Shown here: piece by piece, positions 1-8,882 of the stretch
Layout of the letters: each line of letters opens with the position of its first letter
Numbering within the stretch: position 1 is the first letter of the stretch
Source of the DNA: an uncultured Bacteroidota bacterium
GTDB taxonomy: Bacteria > Bacteroidota > Rhodothermia > Rhodothermales > UBA10348
Assembly (NCBI GenBank): GCA_937877085.1
Contig: CALEEY010000331.1
Span: forward strand, 1-38,173
Reading direction: 5' to 3'
DNA: 38,173 bases
The notes under the pieces: model-generated
The model's database searches: none
Told to the model about the DNA's origin: nothing
What the model saw: only the letters and a program-made list of their open reading frames with translations
Position numbers and translations under genes: made by a program

Positions 1-2329
1 CGCTAAATATGAGGGCGACTTGGCTTTGCTCTTCAATTCCTTTGTAAACCGCTTTTTTAACCACTCCCGGTGGGGTTCGCTTCCCGTCGTCTGCCGCTCT
101 CTCTACTCTACCTGTCGATGGGAGAGAGGCCCAGTAGGTTTCCACCAGCGGGCGGATGGCCGCTGGCTCAAATGCTCCGACCAAATAGAACGTAAAATCA
201 CTAAAATCCTCAAAACGCTCCTTAAAAAACTCAAATCCAGCTTCTAGATCGACCTCGCCCAGCACTTCAGCCGAGAGGGGCCTCGAGCGATAATGATATT
301 GGCTGAGTGTCACGTTTAAGGTATCCCCAAAAGCAGACTGTGGATTGGCAGATAGCGTAGCCAGCATACTATTTATGCGGCTCATGAAAGATGAAAAGAC
401 TTCACTATCAGCCCGAGGCGCCGTTGCGTAGAGGTAGGACAGTTGAAACAAGGTTTCCAGATCTTGTGGCGACGCTGATCCTGAAAAACCCTCTTCCAAA
501 TTCGAAACGTAGGGTCGAATCCTAGCGATTTTTCCGGTTAGTTTTTTTGAAAGCTCAATGGGTCCAAAAGAGCCCACACCGCTTCCGCCAACGATATTGG
601 TTGATAACGTAGCCGACATATAATCTTTGTCTGAAGCCAAAGAAATGCCACCGGGGCTGGTTGCGCTAAGAAGAACCTCGTCGGCTTGGAAGTCTGTTGG
701 CTTTAAAACGACCTTAATTCCATTAGAAAGGGTCCATTCTGTGAGATTTAGCGATTCCGTAAACTTTTCCTCGACCACTTTGCCAGGAGCTGGCACCTCT
801 GGCACCAAAGGGGCCTCCGTGGTAGCGTCTTCGTACGCCGTGAGCGTGACTTGGGAGACGGCCGAGAACACCTTTTCTATGTCGTTTTTGGACGGAAGAG
901 GCTGATCTTCGATACCCGGACCGGATACCGTAACCACCAAATTCTCGTTTGTCATGAGCAGCGGGACCAGAGAATTAATCTCTTCCAGCTTAATTTTAGG
1001 AATAATTTGCTGCAGCATGTTGAATTCTGCCCCAATCCCAGGGACTGACTCTCCATACAAAACGTGTCTCACGTATTCTGCTGCCAGCTGGCCCGAATGC
1101 TCGTTGTCGCGCTCATTATAGGAGACTTCCATGCGCCTGAGCCTTGCAAGTCGGACCCGGTCAAACTCAGATTGAGTAAATCCATACTGCCGAATCCTTT
1201 CGATTTCGCCCAAGGTAACTTCAAGGGCCCTCAGATAGTCTCCATCTTTGACGCTAGCATTCACCGAAAAAGCAGACTTCGTTCGGACCAGCATTCCATC
1301 CCCCACACCGGCTCCAATGAACGGAGGGTCCGCTTTTTGGGCTAACTCTCCCAATCGCTGATTGAGCATGGAAGAGAAGAAGGATCGCCGTAGCGATTCG
1401 TCATATTCGCCAAACGTCCCAGGATCCCCATTGTCATGCTTAAAGGCTAGGCCTATAAAAGCGGAGGAAGCTTCCGGGTCCGATTCAATTGAAAAGAGGG
1501 TTTCTTCGTGATCCGGTACGTCAAAGTAGGGACGGTCGAGCGTACCCCTCTTTCTCGATAGATCGCCGAAAAGGGCCTGAATCTTGCTTTCAATTTCCTT
1601 GGCGTCGACATCGCCAACGGCAATGACGGTCATGAGATCGGGCCTGTACCACTCTGAATAAAAAGCCCTAAGTCGTTCTTGGGCAGTGCCTAACAGGCTT
1701 TCTTCGGACCCAATGGGAAGGCGGTCTGCATATTGTGAGTCGTGAAGCAATACCGGAAACTGGCGGTCTTGAATGCGCGTGTCGCCGCCCCGGCGTAGCC
1801 TCCACTCTTCGATGACCACTCCGCGTTCTTTTTCCACTTCCAGCGAGTCAAAAGACACATTTCCGGCCCAATCGCGAAGTATTTGAAGCCCTGTATCTAC
1901 CACTCCCACGGAATCCGTTGGCAATTGAAGGATATAGACGGTTTCATCAAAACTGGTATAGGCATTGATATCTGGACCAAAGCGCATACCAACCGATTCC
2001 AGATAATGAACCAGATCCTGTTTTTCGAAATTGGACGTGCCATTAAAGGCCATATGCTCGACGAAATGAGCCAAACCAAGTTGGTCTTCACGTTCTAATA
2101 TGGATCCTGCGTTTAGGACCAAGCGCAATTCCACCCTTTTTTCTGGGCGATTATTTTGGCGAATCAGATATTTCATCCCGTTGGGAAGCCTGCCCTCCAG
2201 AATTTTTTCGTCCAACGGAATTTTCTCCGTCGGTAAGACTTTGGCTGCGATTTGAAAAGCGAATGCATCCAAAGGGAATAAAAACCCTAGTAGCAAAACA
2301 CCGAGTAATAGTCGGGAAGGCAAGTTCAT
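1..2329 (-). CDS. M16 family zinc metalloprotease, PqqL-like (3' end outside window)
   Basis: Secreted insulinase-family (M16) zinc protease that should degrade peptides in the periplasm. The frame opens at the ATG at 2329 and stays open to the window edge, giving about 776 residues; PqqL-type proteins have about 930, so the C-terminus is missing only because the window ends. Residues 1-24 form a signal peptide (hydrophobic LLLGVLLLGFLFPL, then AFA). The inverted zinc motif is H88-F-V-E91-H92, followed by the PqqL-like stretch NAYTSFDETVY around residues 122-132. The KERGVV motif near residues 167-172 supplies the third zinc ligand. A second M16-like half starts near residue 440. Order and motif spelling resemble E. 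coli PqqL more than pitrilysin. No downstream neighbour is visible. The family call is secure; the substrate is unknown. Confidence 0.93.
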   Translation of the reverse strand, partial: MNLPSRLLLGVLLLGFLFPLDAFAFQIAAKVLPTEKIPLDEKILEGRLPNGMKYLIRQNNRPEKRVELRLVLNAGSILEREDQLGLAHFVEHMAFNGTSNFEKQDLVHYLESVGMRFGPDINAYTSFDETVYILQLPTDSVGVVDTGLQILRDWAGNVSFDSLEVEKERGVVIEEWRLRRGGDTRIQDRQFPVLLHDSQYADRLPIGSEESLLGTAQERLRAFYSEWYRPDLMTVIAVGDVDAKEIESKIQALFGDLSRKRGTLDRPYFDVPDHEETLFSIESDPEASSAFIGLAFKHDNGDPGTFGEYDESLRRSFFSSMLNQRLGELAQKADPPFIGAGVGDGMLVRTKSAFSVNASVKDGDYLRALEVTLGEIERIRQYGFTQSEFDRVRLARLRRMEVSYNERDNEHSGQLAAEYVRHVLYGESVPGIGAEFNMLQQIIPKIKLEEINSLVPLLMTNENLVVTVSGPGIEDQPLPSKNDIEKVFSAVSQVTLTAYEDATTEAPLVPEVPAPGKVVEEKFTESLNLTEWTLSNGIKVVLKPTDFQADEVLLSATSPGGISLASDKDYMSATLSTNIVGGSGVGSFGPIELSKKLTGKIARIRPYVSNLEEGFSGSASPQDLETLFQLSYLYATAPRADSEVFSSFMSRINSMLATLSANPQSAFGDTLNVTLSQYHYRSRPLSAEVLGEVDLEAGFEFFKERFEDFSDFTFYLVGAFEPAAIRPLVETYWASLPSTGRVERAADDGKRTPPGVVKKAVYKGIEEQSQVALIFS

Positions 2330-2387
2330 AGGATCGACACGTAAAACAGGAGAGGTATAAAAGTAAAAAACCAGACCAATAAGCGTC

Positions 2388-2966
2388 CTATTTCGGATAT
2401 ATTCGCTTTTCGATTCGTTGGTCAGGCACGAGCCACATAATAGCAACTAACGCAAATATGGCCATAGATACCCATGCCGACCAAAATGCGATGGGAATCG
2501 CGACGACGTAAAAAAGTACAGATAGTCGCCCTTTAATGTCATTTTTCAAGGCAAGACCCAGTACGGAATCTTTCGAATGATGCGATAGAAGGGCTTTGGT
2601 AAGAATGGTATACGCAACTCCAGCCATCAATAGATTGAAGCCATACAAGGCTACGGGAGCGGTTTGAAAGTGATTTTCTCCCATCCATCCGGTCGTGAAG
2701 GGCACTAAAGAGAGCCAAAATAGCAGATGCAAATTGGCCCAAAGGACATTCCCAGCCAGTATTTCTGAAGCGTGAAACAGATGGTGGTGATTATTCCAAT
2801 AGATCCCCAAATAGACGAAGCTCAACAAATAACTTAGAAAAATGGGGAGAATGGGCACCAATGCGGCAAATTCGCCAACATGAGGCACTTTCATCTCCAA
2901 CACCATGATCATGATGATGATCGCAAATACGCCGTCGCTAAAAGCTTCTAAACGGGTTGTGTTCAT
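2388..2966 (-). CDS. TMEM175 (DUF1211) family membrane protein, putative K+ channel
   Basis: Small integral membrane protein of the TMEM175/DUF1211 family; characterised bacterial members are potassium-selective channels. The family signature RLEAFSDGVFAII lies at the N-terminus (residues 5-17 from the chosen ATG). A tryptophan/histidine-rich stretch (YWNNHHHLFH) follows helix 2-3, and about six hydrophobic segments are visible, as expected for this family of about 200 residues. I start it at the ATG at 2966 because the signature normally lies within the first ten residues; an upstream in-frame TTG at 3002 would add 12 residues but has no ribosome-binding site. It is separated from the M16 gene by 58 bp on the same strand. 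The channel role is family knowledge, not shown here. Confidence 0.88.
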   Translation of the reverse strand: MNTTRLEAFSDGVFAIIIMIMVLEMKVPHVGEFAALVPILPIFLSYLLSFVYLGIYWNNHHHLFHASEILAGNVLWANLHLLFWLSLVPFTTGWMGENHFQTAPVALYGFNLLMAGVAYTILTKALLSHHSKDSVLGLALKNDIKGRLSVLFYVVAIPIAFWSAWVSMAIFALVAIMWLVPDQRIEKRIYPK

Positions 2967-3013
2967 AATATTGATGTTCTTTATACTTGTACCAACCCCC
3001 AAAGGAGGTGGTC

Positions 3014-3212
3014 ATGAGATTGTTATTTTTTTTCAGTACTACTTGTTTGCTTCAGTGTTCTAGATTCGGCTGCCCAATCGCTTGGGTACTACCGACAGCC
3101 CGACATCTTCAACGGAAAGATAGCTTTTAGCGCTGAAGGGGATATATGGATTGTAGCGGCCACAGGCGGTACAGCCCAGCGGCTCACCACGCATCCAGGC
3201 GAAGAGTCATGA
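3014..3212 (+). pseudogene. Remnant of the N-terminus of a tricorn-like (S41/WD40) protease
   Basis: A decayed gene start. A strong Shine-Dalgarno (AAAGGAGG, 3001-3008) sits 5 nt before the ATG at 3014. The first codons read MRLLFF, then the frame is lost at a run of eight T. Shifting by one base after the run restores a signal peptide (SVLLVCFSVLDSAAQS) and the sequence GYYRQPDIFNGKIAF, then SAEGDIWIVAATGG, then AQRLTTHPGEES, ending at a TGA at 3210-3212. Signal peptide, GYYR.P, EGD.W.V...GG and RLTTHPGEES together are typical of the first propeller blade of secreted tricorn/PDZ-type S41 proteases, which exceed 1000 residues. A further shift after 3206 reads HDPRFS, the expected next motif, so decay continues beyond 3212. 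The rest of the gene is absent. The plus-strand orientation is opposite to the neighbouring channel gene. Confidence 0.75.
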
Positions 3213-3250
3213 CCCTCGCTTTTCAAGAACCAGCCGCTGCTTATATGCGA

Positions 3251-3320
3251 AAAGGTGCATCAGATCGGAGCTGGTGCACCTTTATGTGAAGGTGATTTCA
3301 TCGGATGGGGGGAATCCCCC
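3251..3320. repeat. Two inverted repeats in the decayed region before nhaA
   Basis: The arms AAAGGTGCA (3251-3259) and TGCACCTTT (3275-3283) are a perfect 9-bp inverted repeat with a 15-nt loop. A second hairpin of G and C runs follows (GGGGGG 3307-3312, CCCCC 3316-3320). Neither is followed by a convincing T-run, so I do not call them terminators. From 3321 to 3424 I see nothing beyond a TTGACA at 3398-3403 with no good -10 partner. Confidence 0.5.
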
Positions 3321-3424
3321 TTCGCTCGAGTCCGTAAATATCGTCTTGATCAAGAGCCCGAAGCTTCATTTTTCATGTTCGAAAAGGTAAAGGGATCTTG
3401 ACATACCCAAACCCCCGATAGTTA

Positions 3425-4759
3425 ATGGCGAGACCCTACAATTTATTGCCCTCCAATCGTCCAGTGGACGGACTACTTCGTCCAATCCAGTCTTTTATGA
3501 AGATGGAGGCTGGGTCGGGCGTTCTTCTGCTTACCATGGCTTTAGTAGCGTTAGTTTGGGCGAATTCACCTTGGTCTGCGACCTATTTCGATTTCTGGAA
3601 AATTCAATTCACGGTTGGGGCTGGCTCGTTTATGATCCAGAAACCCATTTTATTGTGGGTTAACGATGGCTTAATGGCCCTCTTTTTCTTTCTGGTGGGT
3701 CTAGAAATCAAGCGGGAAGTATTGACCGGCGAACTTTCCTCCCCAAGGCAAGCCGTATTGCCGTTTGCGGCGGCAATTGGCGGTATGGTCGTGCCTGCTG
3801 GATTGTATGCCTTAGTCACCGGAAACACGCCCTTTTTGAGCGGATGGGGAATACCCATGGCTACGGATATCGCATTTGCACTGGGTATTTTGGCCTTGCT
3901 AGGAAGCCGCGCGCCTGTTTCGCTCAAGATATTTCTGACGGCTTTGGCCATTATTGATGATTTGGGTGCCGTTTTGGTGATTGCGTTTTTATATACGCAT
4001 GGGCTAAATCTTGTCGCTATAGCTATCGGAGGGGCGATCTTGGTCGCTTTGGCCATTGGAAATAGACTAGGGATTCAAAAAACGGCTTTTTACGTGGTTT
4101 TGGGAATCTTCTTGTGGTTGGCATTCTTAAAGTCAGGCGTGCACGCGACCATTGCCGGCGTTTTGTTAGCCCTTACCATACCAGCGAAACGCCAAATCGA
4201 CGTAGGTAGCTTCAAAGATAAAGCAGGGTCCATTCTGGGGTCGTTATTCCATCCGGATAAAGCACTGCCGACCATCGAAGACGAGCAGCATGCCGTACAT
4301 GCACTTGAAGTCCTTTCGAAAGGAGCCTCAACGCCCTTGAGCCGCATGGAACACGCACTACACGGTTGGGTCGCCTTTGTGATCATGCCGGTTTTTGCAT
4401 TGGCCAACGCAGGTGTCGATTTGCGATCGATACCCATCCTTGAGGCGCTCGTTCATCCGGTGGCTCTCGGAATCATATTGGGCCTTTTTGTCGGTAAACA
4501 GGTCGGTGTGGCTCTATTTTCGTGGGTGGCTATTCGGTTGGGACTTGCCGAGATGCCAAAAGATGTAACGTGGCCACAGTTGTATGGGGTAGCCATATTG
4601 ACCGGTATAGGATTTACGATGTCCCTATTTATCGGGGGGCTTTCTTTTGATGACCCGGAAATCATAGATCGGGCTAAGGCAGGTATCTTAACCGCTTCAT
4701 TTCTGGCGGGAATTGTAGGCTATGTGTTGCTGAGGAAGGTGGGCCCAGAGCCCAAATAG
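3425..4759 (+). CDS. nhaA: Na+/H+ antiporter NhaA
   Basis: Inner-membrane electrogenic antiporter that exports Na+ (or Li+) in exchange for two protons, giving sodium and alkaline-pH tolerance, as expected in a marine bacterium. The 444-residue length suits the family (E. coli 388) with a longer loop near residues 265-300. The signature residues are present: D148 in ATDIAFALGILALLG and the paired D178-D179 in ALAIIDDLGAVLVIAFLY, equivalent to D133, D163 and D164 of the E. coli protein. The VGLEIKREVLTGEL motif is at residues 91-104. About twelve hydrophobic helices can be counted. The ATG at 3425 is preceded by no Shine-Dalgarno. The gene is a single plus-strand unit facing the minus-strand selO end, with 26 bp between them and no visible terminator hairpin. 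Confidence 0.97.
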   Translation: MARPYNLLPSNRPVDGLLRPIQSFMKMEAGSGVLLLTMALVALVWANSPWSATYFDFWKIQFTVGAGSFMIQKPILLWVNDGLMALFFFLVGLEIKREVLTGELSSPRQAVLPFAAAIGGMVVPAGLYALVTGNTPFLSGWGIPMATDIAFALGILALLGSRAPVSLKIFLTALAIIDDLGAVLVIAFLYTHGLNLVAIAIGGAILVALAIGNRLGIQKTAFYVVLGIFLWLAFLKSGVHATIAGVLLALTIPAKRQIDVGSFKDKAGSILGSLFHPDKALPTIEDEQHAVHALEVLSKGASTPLSRMEHALHGWVAFVIMPVFALANAGVDLRSIPILEALVHPVALGIILGLFVGKQVGVALFSWVAIRLGLAEMPKDVTWPQLYGVAILTGIGFTMSLFIGGLSFDDPEIIDRAKAGILTASFLAGIVGYVLLRKVGPEPK

Positions 4760-4785
4760 AAGCCGCACAACATCTGAAGCCTAGT

Positions 4786-6387
4786 CTAGGAACTGCAAGA
4801 AAGCATGGAACACCCGGCCTTATCGCGGGCCCAGTCGGGTCGTTTTGCGAAATACCGCTCGAATTCGGGTTGCTCATCGTAGGGGCGGTGCATGACTTCT
4901 AAGAGTTCACCAATCATGGCGTAGTCTCCCTCGTGAGCTTTTTCTATGGCCTCTTGAGCTAGGTAATTTCGGAGGACGTATTTGGGATTGGTTGCGTCCA
5001 TGAGCCCTCGCCGAGGAAGCTCCAATTTCCCAACAGGATCTTGCATTACACGGGCGTTCCATCCTTTCAGCCACTCCATCCAATCCTTTTTCTCACCAGC
5101 CTGCGCCCCATACTGCGAATCTTGTAAGATGCTCCACTGCTCTTCCAAAGCAGACACTGGATTTACCTTCCCCAAGAGCCTGAAAAAGAGGGTCATGTCT
5201 GTTTCGTAGGTTGAAAGAAGCTCTTCCAACTTTTTGAACAGCAACGAGTCGGTTTCTGATTGGACGGATGAAAGTCCAAGTTTGGCGCCCATCATCTGCT
5301 CATGTCCCTGCTTAAACCGCGATGAATAGGTCTGAAGAATCGCACCTAACGACTCAGCATCGTTAACCACCGGCATAATGGCCCGTGCAAGTTGGGCTAG
5401 GTTCCACCCGGCAACTCCGGCCTGATTGCCAAAAATGTAACGACGGGATTCAGCGTCTGTGGTATTTGGGGTCCAGTCCAAATCGTAGTCATCGATCCAT
5501 CCGTACGGGCCATAGTCGATGGTAAGCCCCAAAATTGACATGTTATCCGTGTTCATGACACCATGTACAAATCCAACGCGCATCCAATGCACCATCAAAT
5601 CTGCTGTTCGATCGCAGATTTCCTGAAACCAGCGGAGATAAATAGGCGGGGTAGATGAGTTGGTGGAGGAAAGCAGGCTGGGAAAGTCATTTTCGATAGA
5701 AAAGTCCATCAATTGCTTCAAAATATCGAACTCCTGTCGAGCAGCATGTACCTGGAAATTGCCAAATCGTAGGAATGATGGTGCAACCCTGCAAACGATG
5801 GCCCCTGGCTCTTCTTTTGCACGGCCGTCATAGAACATGTCCCGGACTACGGAATCGCCAGTTACAACCAAGCTCAATGCACGCGTGGTAGGGACGCCTA
5901 AGTGATACATGGCCTCACTACACAAGAACTCGCGAATGGAGGAACGTAGAACGGCTCTGCCGTCTGCCGTGCGAGAATAGGGGGTTGGCCCGGCACCTTT
6001 TAACTGCAAGGTCCACTGCTGACCATCCATCCCTTTAAGTTCGCCCAAATTAATGGCCCGTCCATCGCCCAGTTGACCCGCCCAATGGCCGAATTGATGT
6101 CCAGCGTAATTCATGGCATACGGATCCATGCCTTTCAACACGTGGTTGCCGCCAAATGTCTGAGCAAATTCAGGAGAGGTCACGAACGCAGGGTCCATGG
6201 CCAACAGGTGGGCGACTTCCTGAGAATAAGCGACTAGCTTTGGCGCAGCGACGGGTGTTGGAAGAACCTTAGAATAGCTTGCTCTTGGTACTTGGCGACG
6301 TGCATTGGTCGTTAAAGGATCGCTGGGAAGCGCGCGAACAAATCGATTGTCAAAAGAAAGGGCGTCGCTCATTGGGGCATCATTCAT
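4786..6387 (-). CDS. selO: SelO family protein adenylyltransferase (YdiU/UPF0061)
   Basis: Pseudokinase-fold enzyme that transfers AMP from ATP to Ser/Thr/Tyr hydroxyls of target proteins; known members respond to oxidative stress. SelO landmarks run in order: LSFDNRFVRALP near the N-terminus, YAGHQFGHWAGQLGDGRA, the nucleotide-binding LKGAGPTPYSR (K130), SEAMYHLGVPTTRALSLV, and the catalytic segment HGVMNTDNMSILG..IDYGP with D281, N282 and metal ligand D291. The protein ends in SCSS; that cysteine occupies the place of selenocysteine in eukaryotic SelO. I use the first ATG (6387), which overlaps the gre stop by 8 nt and suggests translational coupling; an ATG at 6372 and a TTG at 6396 are alternatives. 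It is the last gene of the glp-ABC-gre-selO run. Confidence 0.95.
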   Translation of the reverse strand: MNDAPMSDALSFDNRFVRALPSDPLTTNARRQVPRASYSKVLPTPVAAPKLVAYSQEVAHLLAMDPAFVTSPEFAQTFGGNHVLKGMDPYAMNYAGHQFGHWAGQLGDGRAINLGELKGMDGQQWTLQLKGAGPTPYSRTADGRAVLRSSIREFLCSEAMYHLGVPTTRALSLVVTGDSVVRDMFYDGRAKEEPGAIVCRVAPSFLRFGNFQVHAARQEFDILKQLMDFSIENDFPSLLSSTNSSTPPIYLRWFQEICDRTADLMVHWMRVGFVHGVMNTDNMSILGLTIDYGPYGWIDDYDLDWTPNTTDAESRRYIFGNQAGVAGWNLAQLARAIMPVVNDAESLGAILQTYSSRFKQGHEQMMGAKLGLSSVQSETDSLLFKKLEELLSTYETDMTLFFRLLGKVNPVSALEEQWSILQDSQYGAQAGEKKDWMEWLKGWNARVMQDPVGKLELPRRGLMDATNPKYVLRNYLAQEAIEKAHEGDYAMIGELLEVMHRPYDEQPEFERYFAKRPDWARDKAGCSMLSCSS

Positions 6388-6901
6388 GGTAAGCAATGGA
6401 GGTCACTTCGAGTGTTTCTTCGATTCCGCCCATCAACTGAGTGGCCGTCTCACCGAGGCTCAATCCGATCAGAGCACGAGCTATGGGGGCAATATAGGCT
6501 ACACGCATATTTGCCGGGTCGGATTCGTCCACGCCAACAAGGGTGAACGTCCTTGTGAATCCTACTTTACGACCTTTGAGCGTTTTTATCGTGACGGTGG
6601 CGCCGAAGCGAACCTCCGAAGGAGGTTGGTCTTCGGCGCGAACCAATTTGGCACCGATAATCCGGGATTGAAGATCCGTAATACGACCTCGAACAATGGT
6701 CAAGGCCCGGTTACGATCGGCCGATTCTTTGTCGCCCTTTTTTAGTCGCTCGCGTTCCGTTTCCAACTCCTCCATCTCCGTTTGTAGCAAAGCCAATCCT
6801 CTGGGTGTCACAAAATTTACGGCACCGGCTGGAAGCGGCGCGCGCGGAGAAATGTATACGACCCCATCTGGAGCGTCTTCTTTTACGAATGCTCTAGACA
6901 T
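6380..6901 (-). CDS. GreA/GreB-family transcript cleavage factor, divergent coiled coil
   Basis: Binds the secondary channel of RNA polymerase and should stimulate cleavage of backtracked RNA. The N-terminal MSRAFVKEDA is GreB-like. Residues about 33-85 form an antiparallel coiled coil (TPRGLALLQTEMEELETERE...RGRITDLQSRI), followed by the FKBP-like C-terminal domain (FGATVTIKTLKGRK, VDESDP, IAPIARALIGLSLGE). Length 173. Odd point: the segment up to the GD turn is about 14 residues shorter than in GreA, and the tip reads GDKESADRNRA rather than GDLKENAEY, so the acidic tip that positions the catalytic metal is not obviously conserved. It could be a Gre-like factor with weakened cleavage. It lies 7 bp after the ABC gene and overlaps selO. 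Confidence 0.88.
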   Translation of the reverse strand: MSRAFVKEDAPDGVVYISPRAPLPAGAVNFVTPRGLALLQTEMEELETERERLKKGDKESADRNRALTIVRGRITDLQSRIIGAKLVRAEDQPPSEVRFGATVTIKTLKGRKVGFTRTFTLVGVDESDPANMRVAYIAPIARALIGLSLGETATQLMGGIEETLEVTSIAYHE

Positions 6902-6908
6902 GAGGTAC

Positions 6909-8810
6909 CTATGATTCGGTGGTTGGTGGGAGGTAATCTTCGCCGGGATTCACAAATAGGTTTTCTTCCCAAGCATATTGTTGGTCGTGTAAGTCCTTGT
7001 AACGACCACCTTGCGCCATTAGTCGGCCATGTTTTCCGATCTCAACGATTTGACCACCTTCCAGAACCACAATTTGATCCGCACTCCGAATGGTCGAAAG
7101 TCTATGAGCGATTACGAACGTGGTTCGGCCCTGGCGAAGGCTAGCAAAACCAGCTTGAATGAGCGATTCACTTTCACTATCTAAGCTGGAGGTGGCTTCG
7201 TCCAGAATTAAAATTCTAGGGTTGGCAAGAATCGCTCGGGCAATGGCCACGCGCTGGCGCTGGCCGCCAGACAATTTGACCCCGCGTTCACCCACAATGG
7301 TTTCGTATCCTTGCGGAAACTCTTGGATAAAATCGTGGCAGTGGGCCAGTTTCGCTACGCGTTCTACTTCTGCATTGTCGGCGTCGGGTCTCGCAAAGCG
7401 AATGTTATCGGCAACCGTTCCATCAAAAAGAAAGTTTTCTTGCAGAACGACGCCCAAATTCGCTCTAAAATCAGCTAATTTGACCTTATCTAGGTCTTGG
7501 CCGTCCACTAGCAGGCGCCCTGAATTAGGTCGATTGAACGCCATAATCAGACTTACCAACGTGCTTTTACCAGAACCGCTCGAGCCGACAAGTGCCGTCG
7601 TGCTCCCGGCTTCGGCTACCAGCGATACGCCTTTTAACACGGGCACATCTTCTTCATACGAAAAATGGACGTCCTCGAGTTCAATTTTGCCTTCAATCCT
7701 ACCGATAGAAGCTTTGTCCTCATCTTCATCGTCTTCGGTTGGATGGCTCATCAGATCACGAATCCTGTCCAAACCTGCAAAAGCTTCTGAAATTTGAGTG
7801 CCTATGGACGCCATCTGAATGATGGGTGCTGCGAGCAACCCGATCAAAAAGATGTACAGAACAAAATCCCCAAGGGTCATGGTTTCGTTCGCGATGGCTC
7901 GCCCACCTACCAGAATCATCAAGATGCCGACTCCCCCGATAACAAGTCCCGCAAAAGTAGAGATGGCCGCGACCCCGGTGATAGATTTCTTAACGTTTTG
8001 AAACAGTTCGTCTACCCCTTTGGCAAATACACCCTGTTCTCTGCCTTCTACTCCGTATGCCTTCACAATTCGAATACCGCTAAGCGTTTCGCTCAACCGG
8101 CCAGTAACTTGAGAATTGATCTCACCCCGCTCGCGAAACAGGGGGCGCAAGCGCTTAAAAGCCATGGCCATCCCTGCGCCAAAGACCGTGAGGAGGGTCA
8201 AGGTCATGGCTGTGAGCAGCCAGTTGATATAAAAAAGGGCTCCTAAAGCGAAAATGGCGGTAAAAACACCACCAACTAACTGGACAATACCCGTCCCAAC
8301 GAGGTTGCGAATGCCTTCTGCATCCGTCATGATACGAGAGATGAGTACCCCCGTTTTGGTACTGTCAAAAAAGCTGATGGGTAGCCGTGTGACATGTGCC
8401 TGAACCCGACGTCTCATATCCATGATGGCTCCTTGAGCCGTGACACTGACAATCTGGGAAATAGAATACGTGGCTATGGCGCCTAATATGGCTGCTCCGC
8501 CAACGGCGAGCGCCAGAGGCCCCAGCATTTCCATCCTTTTGGGTTCGCCAAGAATGGTATCAATGAGATACTTCGACCCCGCTGGTAATACAAAACCGCT
8601 TAATCGGCTAATCACCATCAAAACGAAGCCAATGGCGAGCTTCTTGCGATGCGTCCACATCAGCGCTTGTGCTTCTTTCCACGTGGCCGACATGTTTTTA
8701 GCTTTCTTAGCTGGTTTAACAGCAGAATCAGTGGCAGTAGCTTGGGACGCCGAAGTGGCTTTAGATTCCGTAGGAGAGGGGTTTTGCTCGGGCACGGCGG
8801 GGTCGCTCAT
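6909..8810 (-). CDS. ABC transporter, fused permease-ATPase exporter (MsbA/BmrA type)
   Basis: Half-transporter with one transmembrane domain and one nucleotide-binding domain that should work as a homodimeric exporter of lipids or drugs in the inner membrane. Residues 1-40 are a Ser/Ala/Lys-rich cytoplasmic extension. Residues about 55-345 hold six helices, and 370-610 the ATPase. Visible motifs are Walker A GSSGSGKST (409-417), Q-loop VVLQENFLFDGTV, signature LSGGQRQR (513-520), Walker B ILILDEA (533-539), D-loop SSLD and switch H569. An acidic DDEDEDK linker lies at 360-366. The ATG at 8810 is used; Met40 is a possible internal start if the extension is spurious. It is 72 bp downstream of glpF and 7 bp upstream of gre. 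The substrate cannot be read from sequence. Confidence 0.93.
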   Translation of the reverse strand: MSDPAVPEQNPSPTESKATSASQATATDSAVKPAKKAKNMSATWKEAQALMWTHRKKLAIGFVLMVISRLSGFVLPAGSKYLIDTILGEPKRMEMLGPLALAVGGAAILGAIATYSISQIVSVTAQGAIMDMRRRVQAHVTRLPISFFDSTKTGVLISRIMTDAEGIRNLVGTGIVQLVGGVFTAIFALGALFYINWLLTAMTLTLLTVFGAGMAMAFKRLRPLFRERGEINSQVTGRLSETLSGIRIVKAYGVEGREQGVFAKGVDELFQNVKKSITGVAAISTFAGLVIGGVGILMILVGGRAIANETMTLGDFVLYIFLIGLLAAPIIQMASIGTQISEAFAGLDRIRDLMSHPTEDDEDEDKASIGRIEGKIELEDVHFSYEEDVPVLKGVSLVAEAGSTTALVGSSGSGKSTLVSLIMAFNRPNSGRLLVDGQDLDKVKLADFRANLGVVLQENFLFDGTVADNIRFARPDADNAEVERVAKLAHCHDFIQEFPQGYETIVGERGVKLSGGQRQRVAIARAILANPRILILDEATSSLDSESESLIQAGFASLRQGRTTFVIAHRLSTIRSADQIVVLEGGQIVEIGKHGRLMAQGGRYKDLHDQQYAWEENLFVNPGEDYLPPTTES

Positions 8811-8882
8811 CAGAAATTGGGATATTGACGGCTAAAAAGTGTAAGGTTACACGCGTGGGAAGCCAGTCCGATCCATCCTAAG

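Noticed and set aside
3398-3424. TTGACA upstream of nhaA as a sigma70 promoter
   Set aside because: The only -10 candidate (TAGTTA) is at 15-nt spacing and touches the ATG; the match is weak for this group.
3604-4056. Long minus-strand open frame opposite nhaA
   Set aside because: Antisense shadow of a clearly conserved NhaA reading frame; low-complexity Ala/Ile/Lys translation without motifs.
7159-7797. Plus-strand frame of 212 codons opposite the ABC ATPase domain
   Set aside because: Shadow of the conserved nucleotide-binding domain; Ser/Arg/Leu-rich translation with no family features.
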